Of a stretch of DNA of 64,000 bases, positions 17,880 through 25,023 are shown one piece after another. The stretch is from Olleya sediminilitoris (GTDB lineage Bacteria > Bacteroidota > Bacteroidia > Flavobacteriales > Flavobacteriaceae), in NCBI RefSeq assembly GCF_016785945.1, contig NZ_JAEMEF010000001.1, positions 310,001 through 374,000 on the forward strand, written 5' to 3'. The translations under genes were made by a program, and so were the position numbers. The notes below the pieces were generated by a model. The model did no database searches. It saw nothing but the letters and a program-made list of their open reading frames with translations, and had not been told where the DNA came from. Positions within the stretch are counted from its first letter, which is position 1, and each line of letters opens with the position of its first letter.

Positions 17880-18482
17880 TTATTTAAAAACCCTAACACC
17901 AACACCAACATTATGTGTTGGGCTTTGTAATTGGTTTAGGTTTAATCTGTAGCTTGCAAACCAGTTGCCTTTACGGTTGTATTGTAAGCCTAAGCTTAGA
18001 TTGCTTAATTGTTGTGTGTTTCCTCCAACCTCTGTAAAAGCATACAAACCACTTCTAAAGGTTTTTGGGTGCTCTATGGTTTTGGTTACAGTAATTTGTC
18101 TTGGTACTTTTAGTTTGTAAGACAATTGACTATCCAACAAATTACCATCCAAAAGGTTGTAACTGTATATATCAATATCGTCATTACTTAGTGTGTCTTG
18201 ATAGACTTTGGCTTGGTTAAATAGTGACGCATCCTCTGTTTCTGTTAAGTTTTCTATTATTTGAGACGTGTCTTCTTTGTTAACATAAACGGTTTTATAC
18301 TTTACGGTTTGGACTTTAAATGTATCGACTTTAGTTTGCCAAATGGTATCCTTTGTAATGGTTACAGTTGGTTGATCTTGTGCTTTAAAATTGCTGCATT
18401 GTTTTAAAAATAAATTGCTAACGACTAATGCTAGTATGATTAGCAATAACAAGCGTTCTGTCTTTATTGAAAAATTTATCAT
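17880..18482 (-). CDS. Single-TM envelope protein, possible spanin (Rz-like)
   Basis: A 200-aa protein with one N-terminal transmembrane helix (LLLLIILALVVSNLFL) followed by Cys 29. Next comes a polar stretch (about 35-120), then a beta-rich C-terminus of alternating hydrophobic strands (GLYAFTEVGGN, LSLGLQYNRKG, NVGVGVRVFK). Membrane anchor plus periplasmic domain, directly behind endolysin and holin genes, is where phages encode spanins, which disrupt the outer membrane. The family match is not firm. It is 22 nt upstream of the toxin gene. Confidence 0.55.
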   Translation of the reverse strand: MINFSIKTERLLLLIILALVVSNLFLKQCSNFKAQDQPTVTITKDTIWQTKVDTFKVQTVKYKTVYVNKEDTSQIIENLTETEDASLFNQAKVYQDTLSNDDIDIYSYNLLDGNLLDSQLSYKLKVPRQITVTKTIEHPKTFRSGLYAFTEVGGNTQQLSNLSLGLQYNRKGNWFASYRLNLNQLQSPTHNVGVGVRVFK

Positions 18483-18522
18483 TGTTTTGTGTGTTTTGTT
18501 ATCAATTAAAAAAAATTGGTTA

Positions 18523-18551
18523 GAGATGCTTCGACTGCGCTCAGCATGACA
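18523..18551 (-). repeat. REP-like dispersed repeat
   Basis: On the minus strand TGTCATGCTGAGCG then CAGTCGAAGCATCTC, a GC-rich word of the kind dispersed in flavobacterial genomes. It sits in the gap between the holin and spanin genes. Confidence 0.55.
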
Positions 18552-18592
18552 TAATCAAAAAATTGATGTGTTATTTTAATTTTTAAAATATA

Positions 18593-18636
18593 AAAAGCCT
18601 GCTTCCTGTTATTACACAGGAAGGACTTAGGCTTTT
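18593..18636. terminator. Hairpin between holin and spanin genes
   Basis: AAAAGCCT...CTTCCTGT-TATT-ACACAGGAAG...AGGCTTTT, a long stem with an internal bulge and T4. It could attenuate readthrough from holin into the spanin and toxin genes. Confidence 0.55.
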
Positions 18637-18678
18637 AAATAAATGTGTGATTCCTTTTTTAAAAGGAACTAATTAAGG

Positions 18679-19107
18679 TTATTTCTTTGCTTCTTTAGAA
18701 GCGTTTTTGTCCTCTGTAAGAGTCTCTATGGTTTCTTTTAAGGCTGTAAGCTTAATTAAGTTGATAAGTGCTTTAAAAGGGTTAACACCGTAGATTTTAT
18801 TAAAATTTTCTAAAATGGATTTTATTTCGGCTATGGCTATAAAACCTGCAATAATCTTTAAAAAAGGTACTTCGTTTACGATGTGTTTTTCTAAAAAGAA
18901 TGCTGCTAATATCACCAAGTTGTAAATAAAAAACTTTGAAACGGTATGACCAACTCTAGAACTTCTAATAGGTATATGATTTTTTATTGAGGCGTAAGAT
19001 CCTGTAATAAAATCGACCACAATTAAAAATACCATGGTTACCATGACACCATTTACAGGAGACAATAACGTCAATAACCAAAATGTATATTTGACAATTT
19101 TGTCCAT
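18679..19107 (-). CDS. Phage holin family protein (TcdE/Holin_4 type)
   Basis: A 142-aa membrane protein with three to four hydrophobic segments. The family motif near the first helices reads VVDFITGSYAS, as in the toxin secretion/phage lysis holin family (PF05105), which includes TcdE of Clostridioides difficile. The C-terminal tail is charged (TEDKNASKEAKK), as in holins. It follows the endolysin gene by 14 nt. It would open the inner membrane to let the endolysin reach peptidoglycan, or let large toxins out. Role in release is inferred from family and position. Confidence 0.85.
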   Translation of the reverse strand: MDKIVKYTFWLLTLLSPVNGVMVTMVFLIVVDFITGSYASIKNHIPIRSSRVGHTVSKFFIYNLVILAAFFLEKHIVNEVPFLKIIAGFIAIAEIKSILENFNKIYGVNPFKALINLIKLTALKETIETLTEDKNASKEAKK

Positions 19108-19121
19108 GTTTTTTTATGTGT

Positions 19122-19553
19122 TTAATTACTATTTTGTTTGAGTTTTTTATAGTCTAACACACGACTTTTAGGATAGGCTTTTATACAAACCGAATTGCTT
19201 TGATTACCTCCAAGGATATATACATAAGACTTGGTTTGTTTAATAAAAAACCCAACGTGACCTTTCCAGCTTTTTGGGTTTTCTCTCCACAATACCACAA
19301 TATCTCCAACACTTGGTTGATTGGTTGAGGTCCCAACAGTTAACCAGCTTCTAGCATTTAATTTGCCAGAACACTCAAAACCTGATGTTTTAGCTACCCA
19401 ATTTGCAAACGCACTACACCAAGCAGTTTCGTCTTTAAGTTTTGAGCCATTAAAACCTATTTGATCAAAGTATTTTATAATACGTTGGTTGTCTTTTGCA
19501 CCTATCACTTCTTTTACACCATACTCTGACAGTGCTTTATTTATTAAGCTCAT
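19122..19553 (-). CDS. CHAP-type endolysin (TIGR02594-like peptidoglycan hydrolase)
   Basis: A 143-aa protein from ATG 19553. The open frame extends upstream, but MSLINKALSEYGVKEV is the usual start of this family. The catalytic Cys lies in DETAWCSAFANWV and the His in KGHVGFF, with the intervening GDIVVLWRE typical of CHAP/NlpC-like amidases of phage lysis cassettes. No signal peptide in the chosen frame, consistent with holin-dependent export. It is the first gene after promoter P2, with a leader of about 250 nt. Confidence 0.85.
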   Translation of the reverse strand: MSLINKALSEYGVKEVIGAKDNQRIIKYFDQIGFNGSKLKDETAWCSAFANWVAKTSGFECSGKLNARSWLTVGTSTNQPSVGDIVVLWRENPKSWKGHVGFFIKQTKSYVYILGGNQSNSVCIKAYPKSRVLDYKKLKQNSN

Positions 19554-19800
19554 AACTATAAAATTTAAAAAAGTTAATAATGAAAATTGTACTATCAAAC
19601 AGAAGCTTTTAAAATTAAAACAAAGCTTGTATTTGATAAAAACCACACATATGTGTGAATTATTATTTTAAGCAGACCAAACCCCTTACCAAAGATTACT
19701 TTAGTTTATAAATTCTTAACCTGAATAGGATTAATCTAGGTTTATGGGTTTCTACTTAACACGAATTGAATGTAACAAACGGTAAACGTTGTTAGAAAAG
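19554..19800 (-). other. Leader of the lysis-toxin operon
   Basis: About 250 nt between P2 and the endolysin ATG, with no ORF on its coding strand that I trust. It contains TGTTAGAAAAGCGAA (19790-19804), which recurs inverted at 32055-32069 in the P1 leader. Confidence 0.4.
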
Positions 19801-19806
19801 CGAATA

Positions 19807-19848
19807 CAAATATAATCATTTTACAAAACACATACAAACATTTTGCAG
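19807..19848 (-). promoter_or_regulatory. Promoter P2 with repressor-operator candidates
   Basis: On the minus strand: TTTG (19838-19835), 20-bp spacer, TATATTTG (19814-19807), a full Bacteroidetes promoter. Two copies of a CATTTTACAA-type word (plus strand, starting 19817 and 19839; the second reads CATTTTGCAG) are 22 bp apart. One lies inside the spacer, the other over and upstream of the -33 box. The same design is seen at P1 (32261-32302). Confidence 0.75.
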
Positions 19849-19882
19849 AATAAATATGTTAAATTTTGTAATTTGTTTTATT

Positions 19883-19912
19883 AAAAAAAGCATCGTTTAT
19901 GATGCTTTTTTT
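19883..19912. terminator. Terminator closing the P1/cassette operon just upstream of P2
   Basis: AAAAAAAGCATCGTTTATGATGCTTTTTTT, a strong bidirectional hairpin. It separates the cassette array from the lysis operon. Confidence 0.85.
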
Positions 19913-20031
19913 ATAACTTACTTTTGTGATCACAGATTGTAAATCAGCGCGATCGAATTTTAAGCATAGAACCAAAATTGTCAATTTTTATTACTAAGCT
20001 TGTTTTTTTCTAGCCATAAGTCTAAAACACA

Positions 20032-20068
20032 AAAAGCTACAATAATTAAATTGCAGCTTTTTTTTGTT
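20032..20068 (-). terminator. Cassette-end hairpin
   Basis: AAAAAGCTACAATAATTAAATTGCAGCTTTTTTTT. It follows the second copy of the nuclease immunity gene. Confidence 0.65.
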
Positions 20069-20103
20069 TACTAATCTTTATCGTCACTCGTCACAGGTAT
20101 TCG

Positions 20104-20502
20104 CTAACTTAGAGAAGCTAAATCATTGTAAAAACTAGAATGTCCATTTAGCTTAACTTCTCCATTCTCTCTAATTTCGTGAATAATATCTCCATTAAAT
20201 TCAAAGAAATAATCTTCTTCTGGATATATTTCAGTGGTAATTTTATGAACCGCATCTATTAAAGATTTACGAAACGCTATTGGATCCACTTCTTTATCTA
20301 TTACATCAAATGAAATGATAGAGGAGCTACCGAGTTCTTTAATAATTAATGTTTTATCAAAATGACTCTCAATACATCCTCGAGTTGATGAATATAATTT
20401 AGAAATTAAAAAAAATTTATTATCATTTTTCTCTATTAGTTCTTTGAGTTCTGGTTTTTCATCTAATTTTCTAGTAAATTTTAATCTATATGTTAATGCC
20501 AT
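20104..20502 (-). CDS. Immunity protein to the CdiA-type tRNA nuclease, copy 2
   Basis: A 132-aa protein nearly identical to the one at 23801-24199, differing at about six positions (for example KFFLIS for KSFLIS, DVIDKE for DVTDKE, ASLS for ASPS). Family not recognised. The partner nuclease (20511-21135) is broken here, yet this frame is intact. That suggests selection to keep immunity after loss of the toxin, or a recent duplication. Confidence 0.75.
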   Translation of the reverse strand: MALTYRLKFTRKLDEKPELKELIEKNDNKFFLISKLYSSTRGCIESHFDKTLIIKELGSSSIISFDVIDKEVDPIAFRKSLIDAVHKITTEIYPEEDYFFEFNGDIIHEIRENGEVKLNGHSSFYNDLASLS

Positions 20503-20510
20503 AGTCTTAT

Positions 20511-21135
20511 TTATTTTAATGTTAAATAATTTATTTATCCTTCTTTTGTAATATATATTACCTCTTCTAAACCTTTAATATTCCAATCAGTAAATTGCTT
20601 TTTTAGTATAGAAACATCTCCTTTCCAGTTTTTAAGGTTTATTATTACTCTTTTAGTTTGTTCTTTAAGGATTTTATCTTCTACTTCTGACCATATACCT
20701 CTTGCTTTCTTATTCCTCTCAAATAGAGCATAACAGTTAAAGACCTTACCTTCAATTAGGTAATCTGGTTTTTTTTGTTGTCCCTATAATATTAGGGTTT
20801 TACTCTACTATAAAACCATTTTTAGCAAAAATATCTGCTGTTTCATTTTCTATTTCTAATGATGTCTTTGTTTGAATATCTGCTTTTTTAGAAATTTTAG
20901 TTCTTGAGCCAATTGGTTTTGCGTTAAGGTTTGGTCTTTTACTCGGTTTTGTTCTTGTTTTAGTTAATTCTGCTAAATACTTCTCAAGAGTCATGCCTTT
21001 TTTAGTGGCTTCCTCTGTTGCTTCTTCTATAAACTCAGCATACTATTTTTCTGTTAAATTTTTTGCTATTGCTACATCATCTATTATGATGTCTCCAGTT
21101 TTTCTTACACCTTCTGGTTTATATTGATAACACAT
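20511..21135 (-). pseudogene. CdiA-type tRNA nuclease toxin, copy 2, inactivated
   Basis: Copy of the toxin at 24208-24840 with three lesions visible by comparison. A TAG interrupts the N-terminal constant region (KNLTEK-stop-YAEFIEEA; CAG in the related copy). CAA became TAA after NGFIVE. A T-run at 20769-20776 has 8 instead of 7 residues, shifting the frame. The constant start (MCYQYKPEGVRKTGDIIIDD) and the frame beyond the stop are otherwise well conserved. Confidence 0.85.
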
Positions 21136-21212
21136 AACTAAACACTTTTAATTGGACAAAAAGTGAAGGTATCTGTTACCTTATCAAACTTGGTGGGACA
21201 TACGCCTAGTTT
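20985..21212 (-). repeat. Cassette homology arm, copy 3 (carrier tail + stop + tip N-terminus)
   Basis: About 225 bp repeating the end of the 664-aa carrier (TKFDKVTDTFTFCPIKSV-stop, 21136-21212) plus the first 45-50 codons of the separate toxin ORF. The intact version is at about 25925-26190, other copies at about 23490-23715 and 24690-24945. Confidence 0.8.
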
Positions 21213-21221
21213 TTTAAACTC

Positions 21222-21254
21222 AAAAGCCACAGTTATTAACTGTAGCTTTTTTTT
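21222..21254 (-). terminator. Cassette-end hairpin
   Basis: AAAAGCCACAGTTATTAACTGTAGCTTTTTTTT, downstream of the SUKH immunity gene. Confidence 0.65.
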
Positions 21255-21280
21255 ATTTACTTAATTTTTGTGACTTATAT

Positions 21281-21763
21281 TTAGTTTCTTAATTCACTGA
21301 ACAGTGTTTTATCTCCCTCTAAATGTCGTTCATAAAAACTAGATAAAGAATCCGCTATTTTGGGAAAATAATCACCTTCATACCCTTCTTCATATCCATA
21401 AACAGGAGGATTATCTCCTTCATCTAATCTAAAAAAAGCACTTAAATAACCTTGGTGGTCGTAAAACACAAAGGTATTTTCTGGTAATTCGAATGAACCG
21501 CCATCTTCTTTTAATTGTTCGGTCCAAGTTTCATTTAACCATTTTATGGATGGATAAAATACCGTAGTGCCAACTAAATATCCTCGCATACCAGGTGCTT
21601 TTCTATCCATTTCAAATCCCATGATTTCTAAGAACTCTAGATAACATTCTGGTAATTTATTCCCAGACACTTCTTCTATTTCTTTAATTTGATTTTGAGA
21701 ACACCCTTTATAAATTGTTTCCCATTTATCTAATTGTGCAACAATTTTATTTAAATATTTCAT
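21281..21763 (-). CDS. SMI1/KNR4 (SUKH) family immunity protein (orphan)
   Basis: A 160-aa protein with the SUKH pattern: N-terminal helix with IKEIEEVSGNKLPECYLEFLEIMGF, then WLNETW and FVFYDHQGYLSAFFRLDEGDNPPVYGYEEG. SUKH proteins neutralise many unrelated nuclease toxins. Only a remnant of the toxin end (21775-21865) precedes it, so it is an orphan immunity gene. A cassette-end hairpin follows. Confidence 0.9.
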   Translation of the reverse strand: MKYLNKIVAQLDKWETIYKGCSQNQIKEIEEVSGNKLPECYLEFLEIMGFEMDRKAPGMRGYLVGTTVFYPSIKWLNETWTEQLKEDGGSFELPENTFVFYDHQGYLSAFFRLDEGDNPPVYGYEEGYEGDYFPKIADSLSSFYERHLEGDKTLFSELRN

Positions 21764-21774
21764 ATTTTTTATTT

Positions 21775-21865
21775 TTAAATTTTAGGGCAAGCATTCATTA
21801 TGCTACCATGTTTATCGATTTCAATTAATATTTTAAATCCAGAACTTGTTTCCCTCGTTGGCGCT
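21775..21865 (-). pseudogene. Toxin C-terminal remnant before the SUKH gene
   Basis: Open frame reading TRETSSGFKILIEID then KHGSIMNACPKI-stop, the closing strand pattern of many secreted RNase toxins. Nearly identical to the remnant at 22359-22450, although the immunity genes that follow are unrelated. Confidence 0.7.
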
Positions 21866-21922
21866 CGTTTGTAACGAGTACACACAACAGTAACTATTTA
21901 ACCAAATACTTTTATAAAGTAC

Positions 21923-21954
21923 AAAAGCTACAGTAATTAAACTGTAGCTTTTTT
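21923..21954 (-). terminator. Cassette-end hairpin
   Basis: AAAAGCTACAGTAATTAAACTGTAGCTTTTTT, after the 113-aa immunity gene. Confidence 0.7.
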
Positions 21955-22008
21955 GTTTACTAATCTTCAACGTCACTCGTCACAGTCGAGCGCTAGCTTG
22001 GGTTTATA

Positions 22009-22350
22009 TTAACTATTCTGTTCTATAAACTTTTTAAAGTCTTTTAAAAAATTTATAAACTCATCATGGGTTAGATCTAAATCTTGCTTTTCGCTTTTCT
22101 GTCCAGCTCTTTCTGCTAATAAATCTGTAAAGAAAACACCATGCTCAAAACTTAAAACATAAACATCTTCATTTGCCCATTTATAAGCATTATTAAAACT
22201 GTTTGTTCTACTTTTATCAACTCCGTCTATTATTTCTTGAACCTTATAAGCTGTCCATCCATAATTTGTAAAATTTTCAAGACTTTTATATTTATCTTCT
22301 TGTAAATTAATATAGAACCAATCCTTCTTACTTTTGAAACTGTAATTCAT
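22009..22350 (-). CDS. Putative immunity protein (orphan), unknown family
   Basis: A 113-aa soluble protein (MNYSFKSKKDWFYINLQED... DEFINFLKDFKKFIEQNS). Family not recognised. It is called immunity from context: 8 nt after the stop of a toxin-tail remnant (22359-22450), in line with a dozen toxin/immunity pieces, and ending at a cassette-end hairpin. No functional toxin partner is present in the window. Confidence 0.6.
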   Translation of the reverse strand: MNYSFKSKKDWFYINLQEDKYKSLENFTNYGWTAYKVQEIIDGVDKSRTNSFNNAYKWANEDVYVLSFEHGVFFTDLLAERAGQKSEKQDLDLTHDEFINFLKDFKKFIEQNS

Positions 22351-22358
22351 CTTTATTT

Positions 22359-22450
22359 TTAAATTTTAGGGTAAGCATTCATTATGCTACCATGTTTATC
22401 GATTTCAATTAATATTTTAAATCCAGAACTTGTTTCCCTCGTTGGCGCTC
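22359..22450 (-). pseudogene. Toxin C-terminal remnant before the 113-aa immunity gene
   Basis: Reads TRETSSGFKILIEID then KHGSIMNAYPKI-stop. Differs from the 21775 copy by one residue (Tyr for Cys). Confidence 0.7.
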
Positions 22451-22506
22451 GTTTTTAACGAGTGCACACAACAGTAAGTATTTTAACCAAATACTTTTAT
22501 AAAGTA

Positions 22507-22538
22507 CAAAAGCTACAGTAATTAAACTGTAGCTTTTT
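22507..22538 (-). terminator. Cassette-end hairpin
   Basis: AAAAGCTACAGTAATTAAACTGTAGCTTTTTT, after the EndoU immunity gene region. Confidence 0.7.
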
Positions 22539-22619
22539 TTGTTTACTAATCTTTAACGTCACTCGTCACAGACTAGCGCTAGCTTGAGTATACAATTGTT
22601 AAAATCCTAAATAAAATCT

Positions 22620-22943
22620 TTATAGATTATCATAATAACAATCTTTTGCTTCCTGAACTTCATCTTTAAATGCATTAATATTTGGATTGAATTTTATTAA
22701 TAACTCATCTAAACAATCTATAAAATCTTTACTAAGCAATTTATATGATACAGCTTCAAAAGTAGAACAAATCCACTCAATTGATGATAAATCTAATTCT
22801 TTTAAAACAGATACTGTTTGTTGAGGCTCTTTAGCCAGCAACAACTCTATTTCATCTAAAAGCACCATCGTTTTTGGATCGTTTACATGCGTGTTTTTCA
22901 TATATTGCACATCTTCTTTAATTTTTTTCAATAATGAATTCAT
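22620..22943 (-). CDS. Putative immunity protein to the EndoU toxin
   Basis: A 107-aa helical, acidic protein from ATG 22943 (MNSLLKKIKEDVQYMKN). The longer open frame overlaps the toxin end, so the internal ATG, 7 nt after the toxin stop at 22951, is the better start. Sequence such as VLKELDLSSIEWICSTFEAV resembles small all-helical immunity proteins. Family not named. Confidence 0.65.
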   Translation of the reverse strand: MNSLLKKIKEDVQYMKNTHVNDPKTMVLLDEIELLLAKEPQQTVSVLKELDLSSIEWICSTFEAVSYKLLSKDFIDCLDELLIKFNPNINAFKDEVQEAKDCYYDNL

Positions 22944-22950
22944 AATATTA

Positions 22951-23418
22951 TTATTTAAATGGGTTTGATTCAAATTTTTTACTGTTTTTTTTAGGCTGTA
23001 AAGCATTGTCAGGAAATATAGTTGCGGGTTTCCCTTTTGTTTTTAACACACCTACTCTAACTTCGTCATATACATCAAACAAAGGAGGAGGACCATCTTT
23101 TAATTTTTGGAAAGCTTTAGTGTTTTTTTCAATAACATATTCAAATGTTTTTTTTATCTTAACATCATCCCAATGTTTCGGAAACCAAGACTGTCCTGTA
23201 ACAACTTTTCCGTCGACCATCTTTTTAATATTATGTTTGTGCTTATCTACACTACCAATTCGTACACCATTTTCAAATGTATGCTCAATTTTATACCCAC
23301 GTCCAATTTCTACTAAAAAATCCAAATTAGACTGTCCATGCCCTCCTGATTTCATTTTACCAGGTAATGTACTTAATTTAAGATTTCCAGGAAGAGCAAA
23401 TTCTCCTTTTTTTTGCAT
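22951..23418 (-). CDS. EndoU-type nuclease toxin tip, frame-disrupted from its constant region
   Basis: 155 aa readable from ATG 23418. The order GGHGQSNLDF (first His), then FENGVRIGSVDKHKHN (second His region) and TGQSWFPKHWDD (Ser/Trp-Phe-Pro-Lys motif) matches bacterial EndoU RNase toxins. Upstream, the constant segment MTLEKYLDELVEAKG continues to NVIQHAKK in another frame. An 8-A run (plus strand 23407-23414) throws it out of frame; 7 A would restore HAKKGEFALPG. Thus the toxin is probably silent, phase-variable, or affected by a homopolymer error. Confidence 0.7.
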   Translation of the reverse strand: MQKKGEFALPGNLKLSTLPGKMKSGGHGQSNLDFLVEIGRGYKIEHTFENGVRIGSVDKHKHNIKKMVDGKVVTGQSWFPKHWDDVKIKKTFEYVIEKNTKAFQKLKDGPPPLFDVYDEVRVGVLKTKGKPATIFPDNALQPKKNSKKFESNPFK

Positions 23419-23489
23419 GTTGAATTACATTGTCAGTAATCAATTTAATGATTCCTTTAGCCTCTACCAACTCATCCAAATACTTCTCA

Positions 23490-23715
23490 AGAGTCATGCC
23501 TTTTTTTAAAGGCTTCCTCTGTTGCTTCTTCTATAAACTCAGCATACTGTTTTTCTGTTAAGTTTTTTGCTACTGCAACATCACCTACCATGACGTCTCC
23601 TGTTTTTCGTTTTCCTTGTAATTGATTTTTAAAACACATAACTATACACTTTTAATTGGACAAAAAGTGAAAGTATCTGTTACCTCATCAAACTTAGAGG
23701 GTCGTATGCCTAGTT
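23490..23715 (-). repeat. Cassette homology arm, copy 2 (carrier tail + stop + tip N-terminus)
   Basis: Carrier tail SKFDEVTDTFTFCPIKSV-stop (to 23641), then MCFKNQLQGKRKTGDVMVGDVAVAKNLTEKQYAEFIEEATEEA (given in parts elsewhere) up to a 7-A run (23501-23507) that shifts the frame. Confidence 0.75.
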
Positions 23716-23726
23716 TTTTTTAACTC

Positions 23727-23758
23727 AAAAGCCACAGTTATTAGGCTGTAGCTTTTTT
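23727..23758 (-). terminator. Cassette-end hairpin
   Basis: AAAAGCCACAGTTATTAGGCTGTAGCTTTTTT after the first nuclease immunity gene. Confidence 0.6.
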
Positions 23759-23800
23759 GTTAGTTTACTAATCTTTTAAATCACTCATCACAAGTGCTCG

Positions 23801-24199
23801 CTAGCTTGGAGAAGCTAAATCATTGTAAAAACTAGAATGTCCATTTAGCTTAACTTCTCCATTCTCTCTAATTTCGTGAATAATATCTCCATTAAATTCA
23901 AAGAAATAATCTTCTTCTGGATATATTTCAGTGGTAATTTTATGAACCACATCTATTAAAGATTTACGAAACGCTATTGGATCCACTTCTTTATCTGTTA
24001 CATCAAATGAAATGATAGAGGAGCTACCGAGTTCTTTAATAATTAATGTTTTATCAAAATGACTCTCAATATATCCTCGAGTTGATGAATATAATTTAGA
24101 AATTAAAAAAGATTTATTATCATTTTTCTCTATTAGTTCTTTGAGTTCTGGTTTTTCATCTAATTTTCTAGTAAATTTTAATCTATATGTTAATGCCAT
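23801..24199 (-). CDS. Immunity protein to the CdiA-type tRNA nuclease, copy 1
   Basis: A 132-aa soluble protein (MALTYRLKFTRKLDEKPEL... ), family not recognised. It starts 8 nt after the nuclease stop at 24208. Duplicated at 20104-20502 with about 95% identity. Close linkage to a recognisable toxin makes the immunity role likely. Confidence 0.75.
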   Translation of the reverse strand: MALTYRLKFTRKLDEKPELKELIEKNDNKSFLISKLYSSTRGYIESHFDKTLIIKELGSSSIISFDVTDKEVDPIAFRKSLIDVVHKITTEIYPEEDYFFEFNGDIIHEIRENGEVKLNGHSSFYNDLASPS

Positions 24200-24207
24200 A
24201 GTCTTAT

Positions 24208-24699
24208 TTATTTTAATGTTAAATAATTTATTTGTCCTTCTTTTGTAATATATATTACCTCTTCTAAACCTTTAATATTCCAATCAGTAAATTGCTTTTT
24301 TAGTATAGAAACATCTCCTTTCCAGTTTTTAAGGTTTATTATTACTCTTTTAGTTTGTTCTTTAAGGATTTTATCTTCTACTTCTGACCATATACCTCTT
24401 GCTTTCTTATTCCTCTCAAATGGAGCATAACAGTCAAAGACCTTACCTTCAATTAGGTAATCTGGTTTTTTTGTTGTCCCTATAATATTAGGGTTTTGCT
24501 CTACTATAAAACCATTTTTAGCAAGAATATCTGCTGTTTCATTTTCTATTTCTAATGATGTCTTTGTTTGAATATCTGCTTTTTTAGAAATTTTAGTTCT
24601 TGAGCCAATTGGTTTTGCGTTAAGGTTTAGTTTTTTACTCGGTTTCGTTCTTCTTTTAGTGAATTCTGCTATTTCATCCAAATACTTCTCAAGAGTCAT
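24208..24699 (-). CDS. CdiA-type tRNA nuclease toxin tip, copy 1
   Basis: 163 aa from ATG 24699. The toxin domain (about 45-163) follows the CdiA_C tRNA-nuclease pattern: ENETADILAKNGFIVEQNP, KKPDYLIEGKVFDCYAP (D, E and K of a PD-(D/E)xK-like site), then GIWSEVEDKI, QTKRVIINLKNWKGD and GLEEVIYITKEG. The upstream constant region (24700-24840, MCFKNQLQGKRKTGD) is out of frame: one extra A in a run at 24762-24767, and loss of one base at 24700, so a stop follows EKTKR. The ORF could only be made from the internal ATG, without the full docking segment. Confidence 0.8.
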   Translation of the reverse strand: MTLEKYLDEIAEFTKRRTKPSKKLNLNAKPIGSRTKISKKADIQTKTSLEIENETADILAKNGFIVEQNPNIIGTTKKPDYLIEGKVFDCYAPFERNKKARGIWSEVEDKILKEQTKRVIINLKNWKGDVSILKKQFTDWNIKGLEEVIYITKEGQINYLTLK

Positions 24700-24945
24700 G
24701 CTTTTTTAGTAGCTTCCTCTGTTGCGTCATCTATAAACTTAACAAACTCTTTATCTCTTAGTTTTTTCTGCTAATGTTACGTCACTTACAATGACGTCTC
24801 CTGTTTTTCGTTTTCCTTGTAATTGATTTTTAAAACACATAACTAAACACTTTTAATTGGACAAAAAGTGAACGTATCTGTTGCCTCATCAAACTTTAAG
24901 GGTCGTATGCCAAGCTTTTCTAAACGTTTGCGTATGCTTATTTAA
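24690..24945 (-). repeat. Cassette homology arm, copy 1 (carrier tail + stop + tip N-terminus)
   Basis: Reads RKRLEKLGIRPLKFDEATD then TFTFCPIKSV-stop, TT, ATG and the constant region. About 100 bp of carrier tail, the longest of the orphan arms. Confidence 0.8.
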
Positions 24946-25023
24946 AATACAAAAGCCACAATTAAAATCTGTGGCTTATAATTAAATGCTAATCGCGCTA
25001 TGTAATGTAAAGAAGTTATCAGA

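Larger units (their letters stand above)
21773..22003 (-). repeat. Direct repeat unit A of the orphan cassette array
   Basis: About 230 bp nearly identical to 22352-22590. It holds, in transcription order, the GCTAGCGCTnGACTGTGACGAGTGACG junction word, the cassette-end hairpin, a conserved spacer and the toxin-tail remnant. Shorter versions of the junction word occur at 15189, 20081 and 23772. Confidence 0.8.
22352..22590 (-). repeat. Direct repeat unit B of the orphan cassette array
   Basis: Partner of the 21773-22003 repeat. Same order of junction word, hairpin, spacer and toxin-tail remnant, with few differences. Confidence 0.8.

Noticed and set aside
23006-23509. 167-aa plus-strand ORF opposite the EndoU toxin
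   Set aside because: It is the shadow of the minus-strand toxin and its constant region, whose protein motifs are recognisable; the plus-strand product is not protein-like.
13651-24985. Insertion sequence or transposon repeats
   Set aside because: No transposase frame and no terminal inverted repeats with target duplications. Repeats coincide with cassette boundaries, pointing to homologous recombination.
14000-25000. CRISPR array
   Set aside because: The repeated hairpins and junction words are hundreds to thousands of bases apart and always at gene ends. There are no regular spacers and no cas genes.
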